A stretch of 64,000 nt of DNA. Origin: Deltaproteobacteria bacterium (GTDB lineage Bacteria > Myxococcota > Kuafuiibacteriia > Kuafuiibacteriales > Kuafuiibacteriaceae). The position numbers and the translations under genes were made by a program. Positions 1 through 8,845 of the stretch are shown here, piece by piece. The first letter of the stretch is position 1; every line of letters starts with the position of its first letter. The stretch is taken from NCBI GenBank assembly GCA_020632995.1, contig JACKEN010000009.1:62001-126000 (forward strand). The letters are read 5' to 3'. Under the pieces are notes generated by a model. The model did no database searches. It saw nothing but the letters and a program-made list of their open reading frames with translations, and was not told the origin of the DNA.

Positions 1-944
1 ACCAGATCGGCGAGCACGAACTTGGCCCGCTTGTCGTCACCGACGTGCGAGTAGGTGCGGACGAAGTCCTTCTGCGCCTCGCGCCCCAGCGCGATCTTGT
101 TCTCGCCCGACAGCTCCTCGGCCAGCTGCGAGTAGAAGACGGTGGCCTTGAACTTGCGGAGGGCCTGATCCCAGTCCGACATGTTGTAGTAGCACCACGC
201 CTGCTTGTAGAGCGCGAAGCCGTACACGCGGGAGCGCTTGTCCTCGGCCGCCTTCTCGTAGCTCTTGAGGGCGCGGTTCACGTCGCCCTCGTTGAAGTAG
301 TACTCGCCGAACGCGATCCACGCCTCGGACACCAGCGGGCTGTCGCGGAAGCCCACGATCAGATCGCGGTACACGTTGATGGAGTCCTGGAAGCGCCCCT
401 CGTTCCAGTAGCTCTGGCCGAGGGCGAAGAGCACCTCGGGGATGCGCTTGTACTTCGGGTACTTCTCGCGGATCTCCCGGTACAGATCCATCGCGTTGCC
501 GAGCCAGACCTTGGACTCCTGCAGGTTCTTCTTCTGGTCCTCCAGGAACTGCGCCTTCGCCGCCTCGTTGTCGGTGCGGAGCGCCTTGTCCTCCTGCTCC
601 TGCCCGCGGAAGAAGTAGAAGCGCGACTTCTCGTAGTAGAGCTCGCCCAGCCGGAACATCAGGTCGGGGATCTCGGCCTTGTCGGGGCCCATCTCGAGGA
701 GCCGCTTGATGCCCTCGATCTGCTCCTCGCGCTTCTCCGCCACCTTGAACTCGATCTTGATGCGGAACTGCTCGTACTTCAGGGTGGGCGCCCCCGCGGT
801 CATCTTCTGGACCTTGGCCGCCTTCTTGCCCTTCTTCTTCTGGGCCTCGGCGTCGGGCGCGGCCAACAGCAGCGGGAGCACCGCGAGGGCCGCCAGCCAC
901 CGATGTGCTCGCGCGCCGGCCACGGGGTGGTTTCTCATCATCAT
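1..944 (-). CDS. Exported TPR-repeat protein (3' end beyond window)
   Basis: The frame reads from ATG codons at 944/941/938 off the left edge without a stop, so the C-terminus is missing. The N-terminus is a signal peptide with a Leu-rich core ending near AEAQ, followed by a Lys-rich stretch. The rest is helical TPR-like repeats with recurring pattern residues such as LGELYYEKSRF, ALGQSYWNEGRF and KQAWCYYNMSDWDQAL. It starts 12 bases after the stop of the upstream TPR gene, so it is probably the third gene of one operon. By analogy with myxobacterial gliding (Glt/Agl) clusters it may be a periplasmic scaffold, but TPRs alone do not give a function. Three consecutive ATGs leave the exact start uncertain by two residues. 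Confidence 0.85.
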   Translation of the reverse strand, partial: MMMRNHPVAGARAHRWLAALAVLPLLLAAPDAEAQKKKGKKAAKVQKMTAGAPTLKYEQFRIKIEFKVAEKREEQIEGIKRLLEMGPDKAEIPDLMFRLGELYYEKSRFYFFRGQEQEDKALRTDNEAAKAQFLEDQKKNLQESKVWLGNAMDLYREIREKYPKYKRIPEVLFALGQSYWNEGRFQDSINVYRDLIVGFRDSPLVSEAWIAFGEYYFNEGDVNRALKSYEKAAEDKRSRVYGFALYKQAWCYYNMSDWDQALRKFKATVFYSQLAEELSGENKIALGREAQKDFVRTYSHVGDDKRAKFVLADL

Positions 945-955
945 CTGCACGTGCC

Positions 956-2929
956 TCACCGACAGGAGTGGGCCAGGGTCAGCTCGTAGGTCCCCAGCTC
1001 ATCCCGCCAATACTCACCCTCGAACAGCCACACCAGCTTCTCGTCGTCGGCCCACTGCACGAACTCCTTCTCGACCTCCTTGGGTCGCGACTGCACCTCG
1101 CGCAGCTGCGACTCGATGCGCTCCTGCTCGGAGCGCGAGGTCTCGATGTCGATGCGGATGGCCTGCTGGATGAGGTCCTTGATCGAGCTGCGCTCCCGCT
1201 GGAGCTGGTTCTTCACCGCCCGCCCCGCGTTGCGGCCGAGGTTGTCCCGCTCCGCGCCGAGGACGCGCGCGAGGTCACCCACGAGCCCGGTGCCGGCGAG
1301 GCCGCCGTCGTGCTCCACCCGGGTCATCTCGTCGCTCACCTCCTTGTAGGAGGCGTCGAGGCGCTTCAGCTCGGGATCGGACAGCGCGATGCCGAGCACC
1401 TGGGCCAGGATCTCGCCCTTGTCGCTCTGCCCCTCCACGAACTCGTCGCTCTGCAGGTTCTGGAGGATCTTGTAGTACTCCTCCGAGTTCTGCGGCTCGG
1501 TGGAGAGGCGCTCCAGCTCCTTCAGCACCGGCTCGTAGCGCTGCATGAAGTTGGTCAGGATGCCCTTCGCCTCGGGGTAGCGGCAGTTCTCGTAGTAGAT
1601 GACCGCCTTCAGGATGTGCGACTCCGGGTAGTAGAGGTCGTGGAAGAACGGCGCGTGCACCGTGAGCAGGTTGCCGAGCGCCTTCTCGTAGTTGCCGAGC
1701 CGGAAGTGGGCCCAGCTCGCCTCGTACAGCGAGTCCAGCCACTGATACGAGTCGCGATCCACCTTGGCGTAGTAGAAGATCGAGAACGTCGGCTGCTGGG
1801 CCCCGAAGTGGGTCCGCGCGAGCTGGAAGAACGCCGCCTCCTTGAGGTTGGTCGCCTCCTCCTCGTCCTCGTCGCTCCCCGCCAGCTTCACCACCTCCTT
1901 GAACTGCTTGAGGGCGTCGTTCTCCTTGCCCGCCTTGTAGGCGAGCAGGGCCTCCAGGAACCGCGCCCGGGCCCCGAACTTCGAGCCGTCCTTGACCCGC
2001 GCCACGAAGCGGCCCGCCGCCTCGAAGTGCTCCTTCGGGGTGAGGGCGAGCTTGCCTTCGGCGGTCTCGGCCGCGGGGGCCTTGTTGGCCTTGCCCCGCT
2101 TCTCCTTCTTCGACTTCTTCTTGTCCTTCTTGTTCTTCGCGTCGCCGTCGTCGTCGCCGAAGCCGAAGATGTCCTCGTCGATGGAGAGGCCGCCGTCCTT
2201 CTTCTTGGTGACGTCGGCGTCGGCGGCGTCCTTCTTCTCGCCCGGATCCTCCGCGAAGGGGTCGTCACCGAAGATGTCACCCGACACCGAGAGGCCGCCG
2301 GTCTTGCGCTCCTCGACGTCGGTCTCGCCGAGCGCCCCCGCCACCTCGCCCGTCTCGATCGCCAGGCCGCGCACGTAGTGGAAGCGCGCGAGGCGGAAGT
2401 AGAACTCGTCGCGGTACTCCTCTGGGAAGTCACCTTGCGCGTAGCGCGCGACCAGCTCGTTCACCGCCCCGTCGTCCACCATCTTGCGGCCGATGAAGAG
2501 GCACCACTCGAGCGACGACTTGTAGAAGCGGCTCTTCGGCCCCTGGGACAACAGCCCCGTGAAGTAGTGCAGGGCGGAGTGGAGCAGGCCCATGCGGTAC
2601 AGCGACTTGGCCAGGTTGTACTGGGCCTCGTCCTTGTACGGGAAGTCCGACGTCATCAGCTGGTGGAGCTGCGAGGCCGCCTGGGCGTAGGACTCGGTCC
2701 GCAGCAGGCGCACCGAGGCCTCGAGCTTCTCGCGCTCCGGATCCTTCTGCGACTCCGCGACCTGCCCAAGGGACAGGCCCTTCTTGGGCCGAGCGCCCTC
2801 GTCCGCCTGGGCCTGCGCCGTGACCGGCGCCAGCACTCCCATGATGGCGAGCAGGCAGGCAGCGGACCGAAGGCCCGCGAAGATGGGTGGGACGGCGCCG
2901 CCGGCCCGGGACCGTACGATCACACGCAT
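956..2929 (-). CDS. Exported TPR protein, GltC-like (gliding-motility type)
   Basis: This is a 657-residue protein. The ATG at 2929 is chosen because the next residues form a signal sequence (basic MRVIVRSR, hydrophobic segment, cleavage near AQAQ) and it lies 2 bases after the upstream stop; the longer frame overlaps that gene. TPR-type helices fill residues about 40-150 and 250-450. Between them is a low-complexity acidic/lysine segment containing two copies of a GLS(V/I)..DIFG..D motif. The C-terminal third is predicted coiled coil, rich in Glu, Arg and Gln. The order barrel, then long TPR protein, then second TPR protein resembles the M. xanthus gltB-gltC region; this is inferred from size and order, not from alignment. 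Confidence 0.85.
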   Translation of the reverse strand: MRVIVRSRAGGAVPPIFAGLRSAACLLAIMGVLAPVTAQAQADEGARPKKGLSLGQVAESQKDPEREKLEASVRLLRTESYAQAASQLHQLMTSDFPYKDEAQYNLAKSLYRMGLLHSALHYFTGLLSQGPKSRFYKSSLEWCLFIGRKMVDDGAVNELVARYAQGDFPEEYRDEFYFRLARFHYVRGLAIETGEVAGALGETDVEERKTGGLSVSGDIFGDDPFAEDPGEKKDAADADVTKKKDGGLSIDEDIFGFGDDDGDAKNKKDKKKSKKEKRGKANKAPAAETAEGKLALTPKEHFEAAGRFVARVKDGSKFGARARFLEALLAYKAGKENDALKQFKEVVKLAGSDEDEEEATNLKEAAFFQLARTHFGAQQPTFSIFYYAKVDRDSYQWLDSLYEASWAHFRLGNYEKALGNLLTVHAPFFHDLYYPESHILKAVIYYENCRYPEAKGILTNFMQRYEPVLKELERLSTEPQNSEEYYKILQNLQSDEFVEGQSDKGEILAQVLGIALSDPELKRLDASYKEVSDEMTRVEHDGGLAGTGLVGDLARVLGAERDNLGRNAGRAVKNQLQRERSSIKDLIQQAIRIDIETSRSEQERIESQLREVQSRPKEVEKEFVQWADDEKLVWLFEGEYWRDELGTYELTLAHSCR

Positions 2930-2931
2930 GG

Positions 2932-3672
2932 CTACTGGTACTCGTACTGGAACGACATCGGGAAGAAGAAGGACACCCCGACCGACAGCATCAGCAGGTT
3001 CTGCAGGTCGGATTGCCCATCCCGGGTGTCGATGAAGAGGTAGTCGCGCAGCTCGACCCGGGCCACCAGCCACTCGTTGATGAAGTAGCGCTGCCCGAGC
3101 CCGACGTTCATCGCCGGGTTCACGCCGGCGTCGGTCGCGAAGATGCCCGGCCCCACCGACAAGTAGGTGTCGAAGTGCAGGATGCCTTCACCGAGGAGCG
3201 AGATCTTCCCGTAGAAGGGCGCCCACGTGAAGTTGATGTCCGCGTTCGCCTTGAACTGCGGGGGGTTGTCGATGAGCGAGTCGGTCTCCTGGCGCACGAA
3301 CTTGATCGCGTCCTGCTTCACCGACCCCATCACCCAGCTCCCGTGCAGCTCGAGGGACATGGAGTCCGCGAGGTGGAAGCCGCCGGCGACGCCCAGCGTG
3401 AAGTGCTGGAAGAACGGGTCGTTGAGATCGAGGCCGAAGGCCGGGAACACCTCGAAGCGCTTCCGCTTCAAGAAGACCTTGTGCTGCACGGACTTGATGC
3501 GGTCCGACAGGCGCTCCTTGCCCGCCTCGGGCTCGGAGGCCTCGGTCTTCTGCGCTTCCGCGCTGACCTCGGCGTCGTCGGCGCCCTCCTCTTGGGCCAG
3601 GGCCAGGTTGGGCAGCGCCGGCGGCAGGGCCAGCGCGGCGATCAGGGGCATGAGATGCTTGGCGTGGGTCAT
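2932..3672 (-). CDS. Outer-membrane beta-barrel protein, myxobacterial type
   Basis: This is a 246-residue protein with a signal peptide (MTHAKHLMPLIAALAL, cleavage near ALAQ). A short acidic linker (EEGADDAEVSAEAQ) follows, then alternating hydrophobic/polar strands of a small barrel, for example FTLGVAGGFHLADSMSLELHG and a final aromatic tail FQYEYQ. The family resembled is the Myxococcus outer-membrane barrel domain found next to TPR proteins (GltA/GltB-like). ATG 3672 is chosen over the longer frame because it begins the signal peptide. It is the first gene of the leftward operon; a TTGCCG-18-TAGAGT promoter lies just upstream. Barrel assignment is strong, gliding role is inference. Confidence 0.85.
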   Translation of the reverse strand: MTHAKHLMPLIAALALPPALPNLALAQEEGADDAEVSAEAQKTEASEPEAGKERLSDRIKSVQHKVFLKRKRFEVFPAFGLDLNDPFFQHFTLGVAGGFHLADSMSLELHGSWVMGSVKQDAIKFVRQETDSLIDNPPQFKANADINFTWAPFYGKISLLGEGILHFDTYLSVGPGIFATDAGVNPAMNVGLGQRYFINEWLVARVELRDYLFIDTRDGQSDLQNLLMLSVGVSFFFPMSFQYEYQ

Positions 3673-3701
3673 GTCGTGCACTCGGCGCGAAAAGCGGCCG
3701 G

Positions 3702-3731
3702 ACTCTAGCCCGCTCATGTGACGGACGGCAA
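3702..3731 (-). promoter_or_regulatory. Predicted sigma-70-type promoter for the barrel/TPR operon
   Basis: On the minus strand a TTGCCG box (3731-3726) is followed after 18 bases by TAGAGT (3707-3702). Transcription would start near 3695, giving a leader of about 22 bases before the ATG at 3672. It lies in the only non-coding gap between this operon and the divergent lipoprotein gene. Confidence 0.45.
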
Positions 3732-3798
3732 ACGGACGGCTGTGCGCTTCCTCCCCCGATGTGGTCGTGCTAAGCGTCCCCCCGGAGCCAGTTCGCAG

Positions 3799-4197
3799 AT
3801 GGTGCCCAGGATCCGTGCCCTCCTCTTGGTGGTAACCCTCGGCCTGGGGGCCTCCACCACCGCCTGTCTCAAGGACGACGTGGGCACGTGCTGCCAGGTG
3901 CTGGACGAGACCAAGTCCGACCTGATCCCGGTGGCCCCCGAGCCGACCTCCCCCAACGGTGATCCGGCGAGCGTGATCCGCCAGGATCCGGCCTTCGACT
4001 GCTCGGGCCTCACCTGCACCGCCTACAAGGGCACCAAGGCCTTCTGCACCCGCCAGTGCTACTCCGACTCGGAGTGCCCGGACGGGTTCACCTGCGGCCA
4101 GGTGCTCGAGTCGGACCCCGGCCCCGGCGCCCAGATCCAGCCCGAGGATCGGTTCTGCATCAAGGTAAACCACGACTGCTCGACCTACGACCCCTGA
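3799..4197 (+). CDS. Small Cys-rich lipoprotein
   Basis: This is a 132-residue protein. The N-terminus is a lipoprotein-type signal (MVPRIRALLLVVTLGLG) ending TTAC at Cys23; the lipobox is weak because Thr sits at -3. The mature part has about ten cysteines, including a CxxxCYSDSECPDGFTCG pattern resembling the Dickkopf/EB-like Cys knots common in myxobacterial surface proteins. ATG 3799 has GGAG about 11 bases upstream; a longer frame from 3718 would add a non-signal extension. It is divergent from the barrel/TPR operon. The function is unknown; an envelope or extracellular location is likely. Confidence 0.8.
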   Translation: MVPRIRALLLVVTLGLGASTTACLKDDVGTCCQVLDETKSDLIPVAPEPTSPNGDPASVIRQDPAFDCSGLTCTAYKGTKAFCTRQCYSDSECPDGFTCGQVLESDPGPGAQIQPEDRFCIKVNHDCSTYDP

Positions 4198-4295
4198 GAT
4201 CCCCTGATCTCACGCGGGCCCCGTAAACCAACCGGTCCTCCCAAACACTTAGAGGAATTCACCTGGCGCGCCCCCCGGTTGGGCGGTCACCGGGG

Positions 4296-4301
4296 TATGA
4301 T
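4296..4301 (+). promoter_or_regulatory. Possible -10 box for the VWA gene
   Basis: A TATGAT hexamer stands out in a GC-rich gap 36 bases before the ATG at 4338. No convincing -35 box lies at 16-18 bases. An 8-base inverted repeat, CCAACCGG (4228-4235) and CCGGTTGG (4275-4282), flanks the region and could be an operator or a chance match. Confidence 0.25.
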
Positions 4302-4337
4302 CAGATCGTTCTACCCCCGCCGCACGTTGGAGGAACC

Positions 4338-5747
4338 ATGCGCAAGACCTACGTCCTCTTTGGCCTCGCCTTCACGCTCCTGCTGGTCGCCCTCGTCCTT
4401 GGGCTCCCCCGGCAGGTCACCCGGCCGCCGGCCGCGGTGATCCCGACGCCTCCGACGCCGCTGCAGATCAGCGCGCAGGACACGTTGCGGCTCGGGCGCC
4501 TGGTCACCCTCCAGGGCACCCTCTCCTCCCCCGTGGTGCTGTCGAACCAGTCCGGGCAGCTCCAGCTCCTGTTGGACCTCGACGCGGGTGAGGTGAAGAC
4601 GGCGGCGCGGCCCCCGATGTCGATCGCGCTCGTGATCGATCGCTCGGGCTCGATGGCCGGCCCGAAGATGGCGCAGGCGAAGCGGGCGGCGAAGGCGCTG
4701 GTCGAGCGGCTGGGGGACGACGACGAGGTGGCGCTGGTGACCTACTCGAGCGACTTCTCGGTCGACCTCGGCCTCACCCGGCTCAAGGGGCAGCGGCCGC
4801 GGGTGCTCCGCGCGATCGACGAGATCCTGGACGGCGGCGGCACCAACCTGGCGGGCGGCCTCACCGCCGGCCTGAAGGCGCTCTACCCGGCCGACAACGC
4901 GCGGGTGCGCCGGGTCCTGCTCCTCTCGGACGGCAACGCCAACCAGGGCGTCACCGATCCCGCGACGATCGCCGCCCTGGCCGCCCAGGGCCGCCAGCAG
5001 GGCATCACCGTCTCCACCCTCGGGGTGGGCGTGGACTTCAACGAGGACCTGATGACCATGGTCGCCCAGAGCGCGGGTGGCGGCTACTACTACGCCCGCG
5101 ACGGGGCCGCGATCGCCGAGGCCTTCGACGCCGAGCTGGAGGGCCTGCTCAAGATCGCCGCCCGCCAGGTCGAGGTGGCCCTCGAGCTCGCCCCCGGCGT
5201 CCGGATCGAGGAGGTCTACGGCTACCGCACCGAGCGGCGCGGGGATCGGCTCGTGGTGCCGGTCGGTGACCTCGCCTCCGGCGCGCACCGCCGGATCATG
5301 ATCCGCCTCGCCGCCGACGCCGCCCCCGAGGGCGCCCGCCCGGTCGCCAACGTCGTGCTCGCGTACGAGGACGCGCGGGGCTCCGACGAGGAGGAGTACC
5401 AGGGCGCGCTGTCGGTCGCGGCGGTGGCCGATGCAGGTCAGGTTGCGAGCGCCCAGCGGCCCGAGGTGGTCGAGGCCTTCACCACCGCGGAGGCCGCCCA
5501 GGTGCGGGCCGAGGCGGCCGCCACCTTCGCGAACGGTGACCGCAACGCGGCCATGCAGCAGGTCCGGACCTCCCTCGGCACCCTCAAGGCCAAGAACAAG
5601 GCCCTGAAGAGCCCGAAGGTGGCGGCCCAGGTGGTCGAGATGGAGCGCGCCCTGGACGCCCTCGGCGCGGCCCGGCCCGAGACCGAGGCGGGCAAGGACC
5701 TCGTGAAGAGCGAGAAGCTGCGGGCCTACGAGTCCTTCGTCTACTAG
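4338..5747 (+). CDS. VWA-domain protein, membrane-anchored
   Basis: This is a 469-residue protein with a single N-terminal hydrophobic segment (residues 5-22, signal peptide or anchor). A von Willebrand factor A domain follows at about 95-270 with a complete metal site: DRSGS at 101-105, Thr169 in GGGTN and Asp198 in LLLSDGN. The C-terminal half is beta-rich then helical, like the Ca-activated chloride channel/YfbK-type VWA proteins. GGAGGA precedes the ATG by four bases. The next gene begins 17 bases after its stop, so the two are probably cotranscribed. It likely binds a protein partner in the periplasm through a divalent metal; the partner is unknown. Confidence 0.9.
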   Translation: MRKTYVLFGLAFTLLLVALVLGLPRQVTRPPAAVIPTPPTPLQISAQDTLRLGRLVTLQGTLSSPVVLSNQSGQLQLLLDLDAGEVKTAARPPMSIALVIDRSGSMAGPKMAQAKRAAKALVERLGDDDEVALVTYSSDFSVDLGLTRLKGQRPRVLRAIDEILDGGGTNLAGGLTAGLKALYPADNARVRRVLLLSDGNANQGVTDPATIAALAAQGRQQGITVSTLGVGVDFNEDLMTMVAQSAGGGYYYARDGAAIAEAFDAELEGLLKIAARQVEVALELAPGVRIEEVYGYRTERRGDRLVVPVGDLASGAHRRIMIRLAADAAPEGARPVANVVLAYEDARGSDEEEYQGALSVAAVADAGQVASAQRPEVVEAFTTAEAAQVRAEAAATFANGDRNAAMQQVRTSLGTLKAKNKALKSPKVAAQVVEMERALDALGAARPETEAGKDLVKSEKLRAYESFVY

Positions 5748-5764
5748 TCAGGCTGGAGCCCGCC

Positions 5765-7066
5765 GTGTCCGAGACCCCCCTCCCCGAGCCCACCCCCGAA
5801 CCCAAGGCCGATGAGCCCCAGCGGGCGCGCGCCGTGGCGCGGGTCCGGCCGGCCGCGAGCTCCCGCGCCCTCGCCCGGGTGGGTCCGGCCGCCACGCGGG
5901 CCCTCGCCCCCCACGCGGCGCCCGAGGACCACGCCCAGTTCCAGCGCATGGTGGCCCGAGCCGCGGCGGGCGCGGCGGGCGGAGCGCTGTTGGCCGACGC
6001 CCTCGCCTGGGTGGTCGGCACCGGGCTGTGGCAGTCGCCGATCCTCACGGTGGGGGTGATGGCCGGGGCCCTCGCCGCGGTGTCGGCCCGGGGGCCCAAG
6101 AAGTGGTGGCGGGCCGCCCTCGGCGGGCTCGCCGGGGTGGTCGGGGCGGGCCTGTTCACCCTCACCAGCGGCCTGTGGCCCCCCTTCGCCGCGCTCCTGT
6201 TGGGGGCGGCGGCCGCGCCGGTGCTGGCCGAGGGGCAGCCGCTGAGCCGCAAGGCGGTCACCGCGGGCCTGGCCGGCGTCGCAGGGGCGGCGGGCATCTT
6301 CGTGGCCCGGGTGATGCTTGGGTGGGAGGTCTTCGACGGGGTGGTGCCGTCCCTGATCGGCCACGCGGCGGCCGGATCGGCGGCGGGCCTCTTCGTGGGG
6401 CTGGCCGGGGCGCCCCGGTTCCTGGGCCGGCCCCTGGACCCGGTGGAGGCCCAATACCAGCCCGCCCTCGCGGTGAAGGACGGCGAGATCCACGGGATCC
6501 TGACCCGCACCATCGGCCTGCACCGGGCCCTCAAGGCCGACCTGGCCGCGCGGGCCGAGGATCCCGGGGTGGATCGGGTGCGGGGTCGCGAGCAGGAGCT
6601 GGTGATCCGGATCCTCCAGATCGCGGCGGAGTGCCGCCGGGTGCAGCACGACCTCGAGGCCACCCCCGACAAGGAGATCCGCGAGCGGATCGAGGAGCTG
6701 GGGCGCCGGGCCGAGGGCGCGGCCGACGCCGGGGCCCGCAACACCTACCAGTCCGCGGTGGCGAGCCTCGAGGCCCAGCTGGAGGCCCTCACCCGGATCG
6801 AGGCCGGCCGGGAGCGGATCGTGGCGCGCCTGCACGCCACCGTCGCCCTGCTCGAGAAGCTGCGCTTCTCGCTCATCCACCTCCGCAGCGCCCACGCCGA
6901 GCGGGTCGGGGGGGAGCTCTCCCCGGTGACCGAGGCCCTCGAGGCGCTGGCCTACGAGATCGACGCCACCAGCAGCGCGGTGGGCGAGGTCTTCGGGGCC
7001 GACCTGGCCCTCGAGCCGGGCGACGAGGGGGCCGAGGTGGTGCAGCTGACGGCGGGCCGAGGCTGA
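5765..7066 (+). CDS. Polytopic membrane protein with C-terminal coiled coil, unknown
   Basis: This 433-residue protein starts at GTG with GGAG upstream, 17 bases after the VWA gene. Residues 1-60 are Pro/Ala/Arg-rich and probably cytoplasmic. Residues about 65-225 contain five or six Gly/Ala-rich hydrophobic segments, the transmembrane part. Residues about 235-400 are charged heptad-like helices (EQELVIRILQIAAECRR and similar), predicted coiled coil. I recognise no family. The genomic pairing suggests it may work with the VWA protein at the membrane. Its long Ala/Gly-rich segments are composition-biased, so topology counts are approximate. Confidence 0.8.
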   Translation: MSETPLPEPTPEPKADEPQRARAVARVRPAASSRALARVGPAATRALAPHAAPEDHAQFQRMVARAAAGAAGGALLADALAWVVGTGLWQSPILTVGVMAGALAAVSARGPKKWWRAALGGLAGVVGAGLFTLTSGLWPPFAALLLGAAAAPVLAEGQPLSRKAVTAGLAGVAGAAGIFVARVMLGWEVFDGVVPSLIGHAAAGSAAGLFVGLAGAPRFLGRPLDPVEAQYQPALAVKDGEIHGILTRTIGLHRALKADLAARAEDPGVDRVRGREQELVIRILQIAAECRRVQHDLEATPDKEIRERIEELGRRAEGAADAGARNTYQSAVASLEAQLEALTRIEAGRERIVARLHATVALLEKLRFSLIHLRSAHAERVGGELSPVTEALEALAYEIDATSSAVGEVFGADLALEPGDEGAEVVQLTAGRG

Positions 7067-7230
7067 ACACACCTTTCACGACCTGTCTCACCTCGGTCGT
7101 GAGGAAAAATACTCAACTTGGTGAGGGATGCAGACGGATTGGTTTGGCGATCCGGTGACCCTCAGGCAATATCCTGCCTCGGGATCTCAAGTTCTTGGAC
7201 GGGACTTTTTTCAAGGGAGCTACGAAGAAG

Positions 7231-8820
7231 ATGCGTAAGACCACGGGACTCGGGGCGGTGGCACTTCTGCAACTGGGCCTGCACGCGTGCACGCCCAGCA
7301 CCAACGTACCCGGCACGGACCTCTACATCGAGGCGGCCGACGGCAAGTACCACGGGCCGATGGAGTCGATTCGCATCGAGCCTGCGAACGCGACCCTCGA
7401 GGTCAGCCTGACTCAGGGCTACTCCGCCATCGGGGTGTTCGAGGACGGGACCGAGGTCGCGGTCACCGAGAAGGTGTACTGGCAGGTCGCGGACGAAGGC
7501 GTGGCAGCCAAGGCCGAGGGCTTCGAGGGCGGCGTGGTCTCCCTCACCGGCATGAGCACCGGCCAGATCCAGATCGACGCGCTGCTCGGCACCCTGCGGG
7601 GCAACACCAACCTCGAGGTGGTCCCGGCCGCGCTGATGAGCCTGTCGGTGTCGCGCGCGGAGGGCGTGCCGGACGTCCTGCGGGCGACGGACACCTACGC
7701 GTTCAAGGTGCAGGGCACCTACCGCGACAACCACATCGAGGACCTCACCGAACAGGCCACCTGGAGCAGCTCGGACGCGTCGGTCCTCGAGGTGATGGCC
7801 CCCGGGCAGGTGAAGGTCGCCAAGGTGGGCGAGGCCAGCGTGATCGCCCAGGTGGGCGAGGTCGAGGGCAGCCTGTCGCTGAGCTCGGAGTGCCGCTACT
7901 TCGACGACGCCCCCGAGTTCATCGGCCAATACGAGACGATGCCGCACCTGTACTGGGAGAACGCCCAGGACAAGGACGGCAACGTGGTGCGCTTCGACTT
8001 CGAGGACGTGATGTGCGACGCGTCGTGGCAGGACGTGAAGACCCTGGTGTTCCAGGTGAGCGCGGTCTGGTGTGGCCCCTGCAACCGGCGTCTGCCGATC
8101 ACCGCGGGCCTCGCGCCCCAGCTGAGCGAGCTCGGGTCTCGCGTCTTCTACGTGGAGGCGGAGGACCTGCAGGGCCGCCCGATCGGCACCGTAGCAGCGG
8201 CCGAGCACATCGACAGCATCATCCCTGACGGCCTCGGCCTGCGGCTGGGCGGCCGCGACAGCAAGCCCACCGCCAACATCTTCCACGCCTCGCCCGGCTT
8301 CCTCGAGGCCTTCCCGACCATCTTCGTGGTCCGCACGTCGGACATGAAGATGATCGCGAACTCGATGGACTCCGCGGTCAGCGACCTCGACCTGCTCACC
8401 ATCGCCGAGCACCCGGACTGGATCTGGACCGATCCCGACAACCCGGTGCAGGCGTTCGAGAACAAGTGCGAGCCCGGGCAGGACGAGTCCTACGAGCCCA
8501 ACGACGAGCCGGCCCAGGCGGCCGAGATCGGCCCCGGGGTGATCGAGGGCGGCATCTGCACCTTCGCGCCCGACTTCTACCGGATCAACATCGAGGGCAA
8601 CTGGCGGGTCACCGTGCTCTACGACATCGCCGACGCCAACATCGACGTCGCGGTGTGGAACGAGGCCACCAACGGCGCGCTGATCAGCGGCGGCCGTGAG
8701 GTCGGCGGGTTCACCACGACCAGCAACGAGGCGTTCGAGTTCCACGGCAAGCAGCTGATCAAGGTCTACGGCACCCGCGCCGGCTCCGCGCCGTACCGCC
8801 TCTTCGTCGAGGCGATCTAG
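7231..8820 (+). CDS. Lipoprotein with Ig-like, thioredoxin and pre-peptidase-like domains
   Basis: This is a 529-residue lipoprotein. The signal MRKTTGLGAVALLQLG ends in LHAC with Cys20. Residues about 30-215 hold one or two bacterial Ig-like (BIg2) domains, with the typical ATWSSSDASVLEV strand. Residues about 255-410 are thioredoxin-like, with the redox motif WCGPC (Cys281, Cys284) after a beta strand and a cis-Pro candidate in FPTIFV. Residues about 425-529 match the pre-peptidase C-terminal type (start YEPNDEPAQAAEI). ATG 7231 is preferred to the upstream ATG at 7195 because it starts the signal and has GGGAG upstream. It probably acts as a periplasmic or surface thiol oxidoreductase. The combination is unusual. 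Confidence 0.88.
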   Translation: MRKTTGLGAVALLQLGLHACTPSTNVPGTDLYIEAADGKYHGPMESIRIEPANATLEVSLTQGYSAIGVFEDGTEVAVTEKVYWQVADEGVAAKAEGFEGGVVSLTGMSTGQIQIDALLGTLRGNTNLEVVPAALMSLSVSRAEGVPDVLRATDTYAFKVQGTYRDNHIEDLTEQATWSSSDASVLEVMAPGQVKVAKVGEASVIAQVGEVEGSLSLSSECRYFDDAPEFIGQYETMPHLYWENAQDKDGNVVRFDFEDVMCDASWQDVKTLVFQVSAVWCGPCNRRLPITAGLAPQLSELGSRVFYVEAEDLQGRPIGTVAAAEHIDSIIPDGLGLRLGGRDSKPTANIFHASPGFLEAFPTIFVVRTSDMKMIANSMDSAVSDLDLLTIAEHPDWIWTDPDNPVQAFENKCEPGQDESYEPNDEPAQAAEIGPGVIEGGICTFAPDFYRINIEGNWRVTVLYDIADANIDVAVWNEATNGALISGGREVGGFTTTSNEAFEFHGKQLIKVYGTRAGSAPYRLFVEAI

Positions 8821-8845
8821 CCCTCGCCCTGGGGTGCCCGCCGCC

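Noticed and set aside
7077..7101. Hairpin CACGACC/GGTCGTG considered as a terminator
   Set aside because: A 7-base stem with an 11-base loop and no T-run on either strand is too weak to list.
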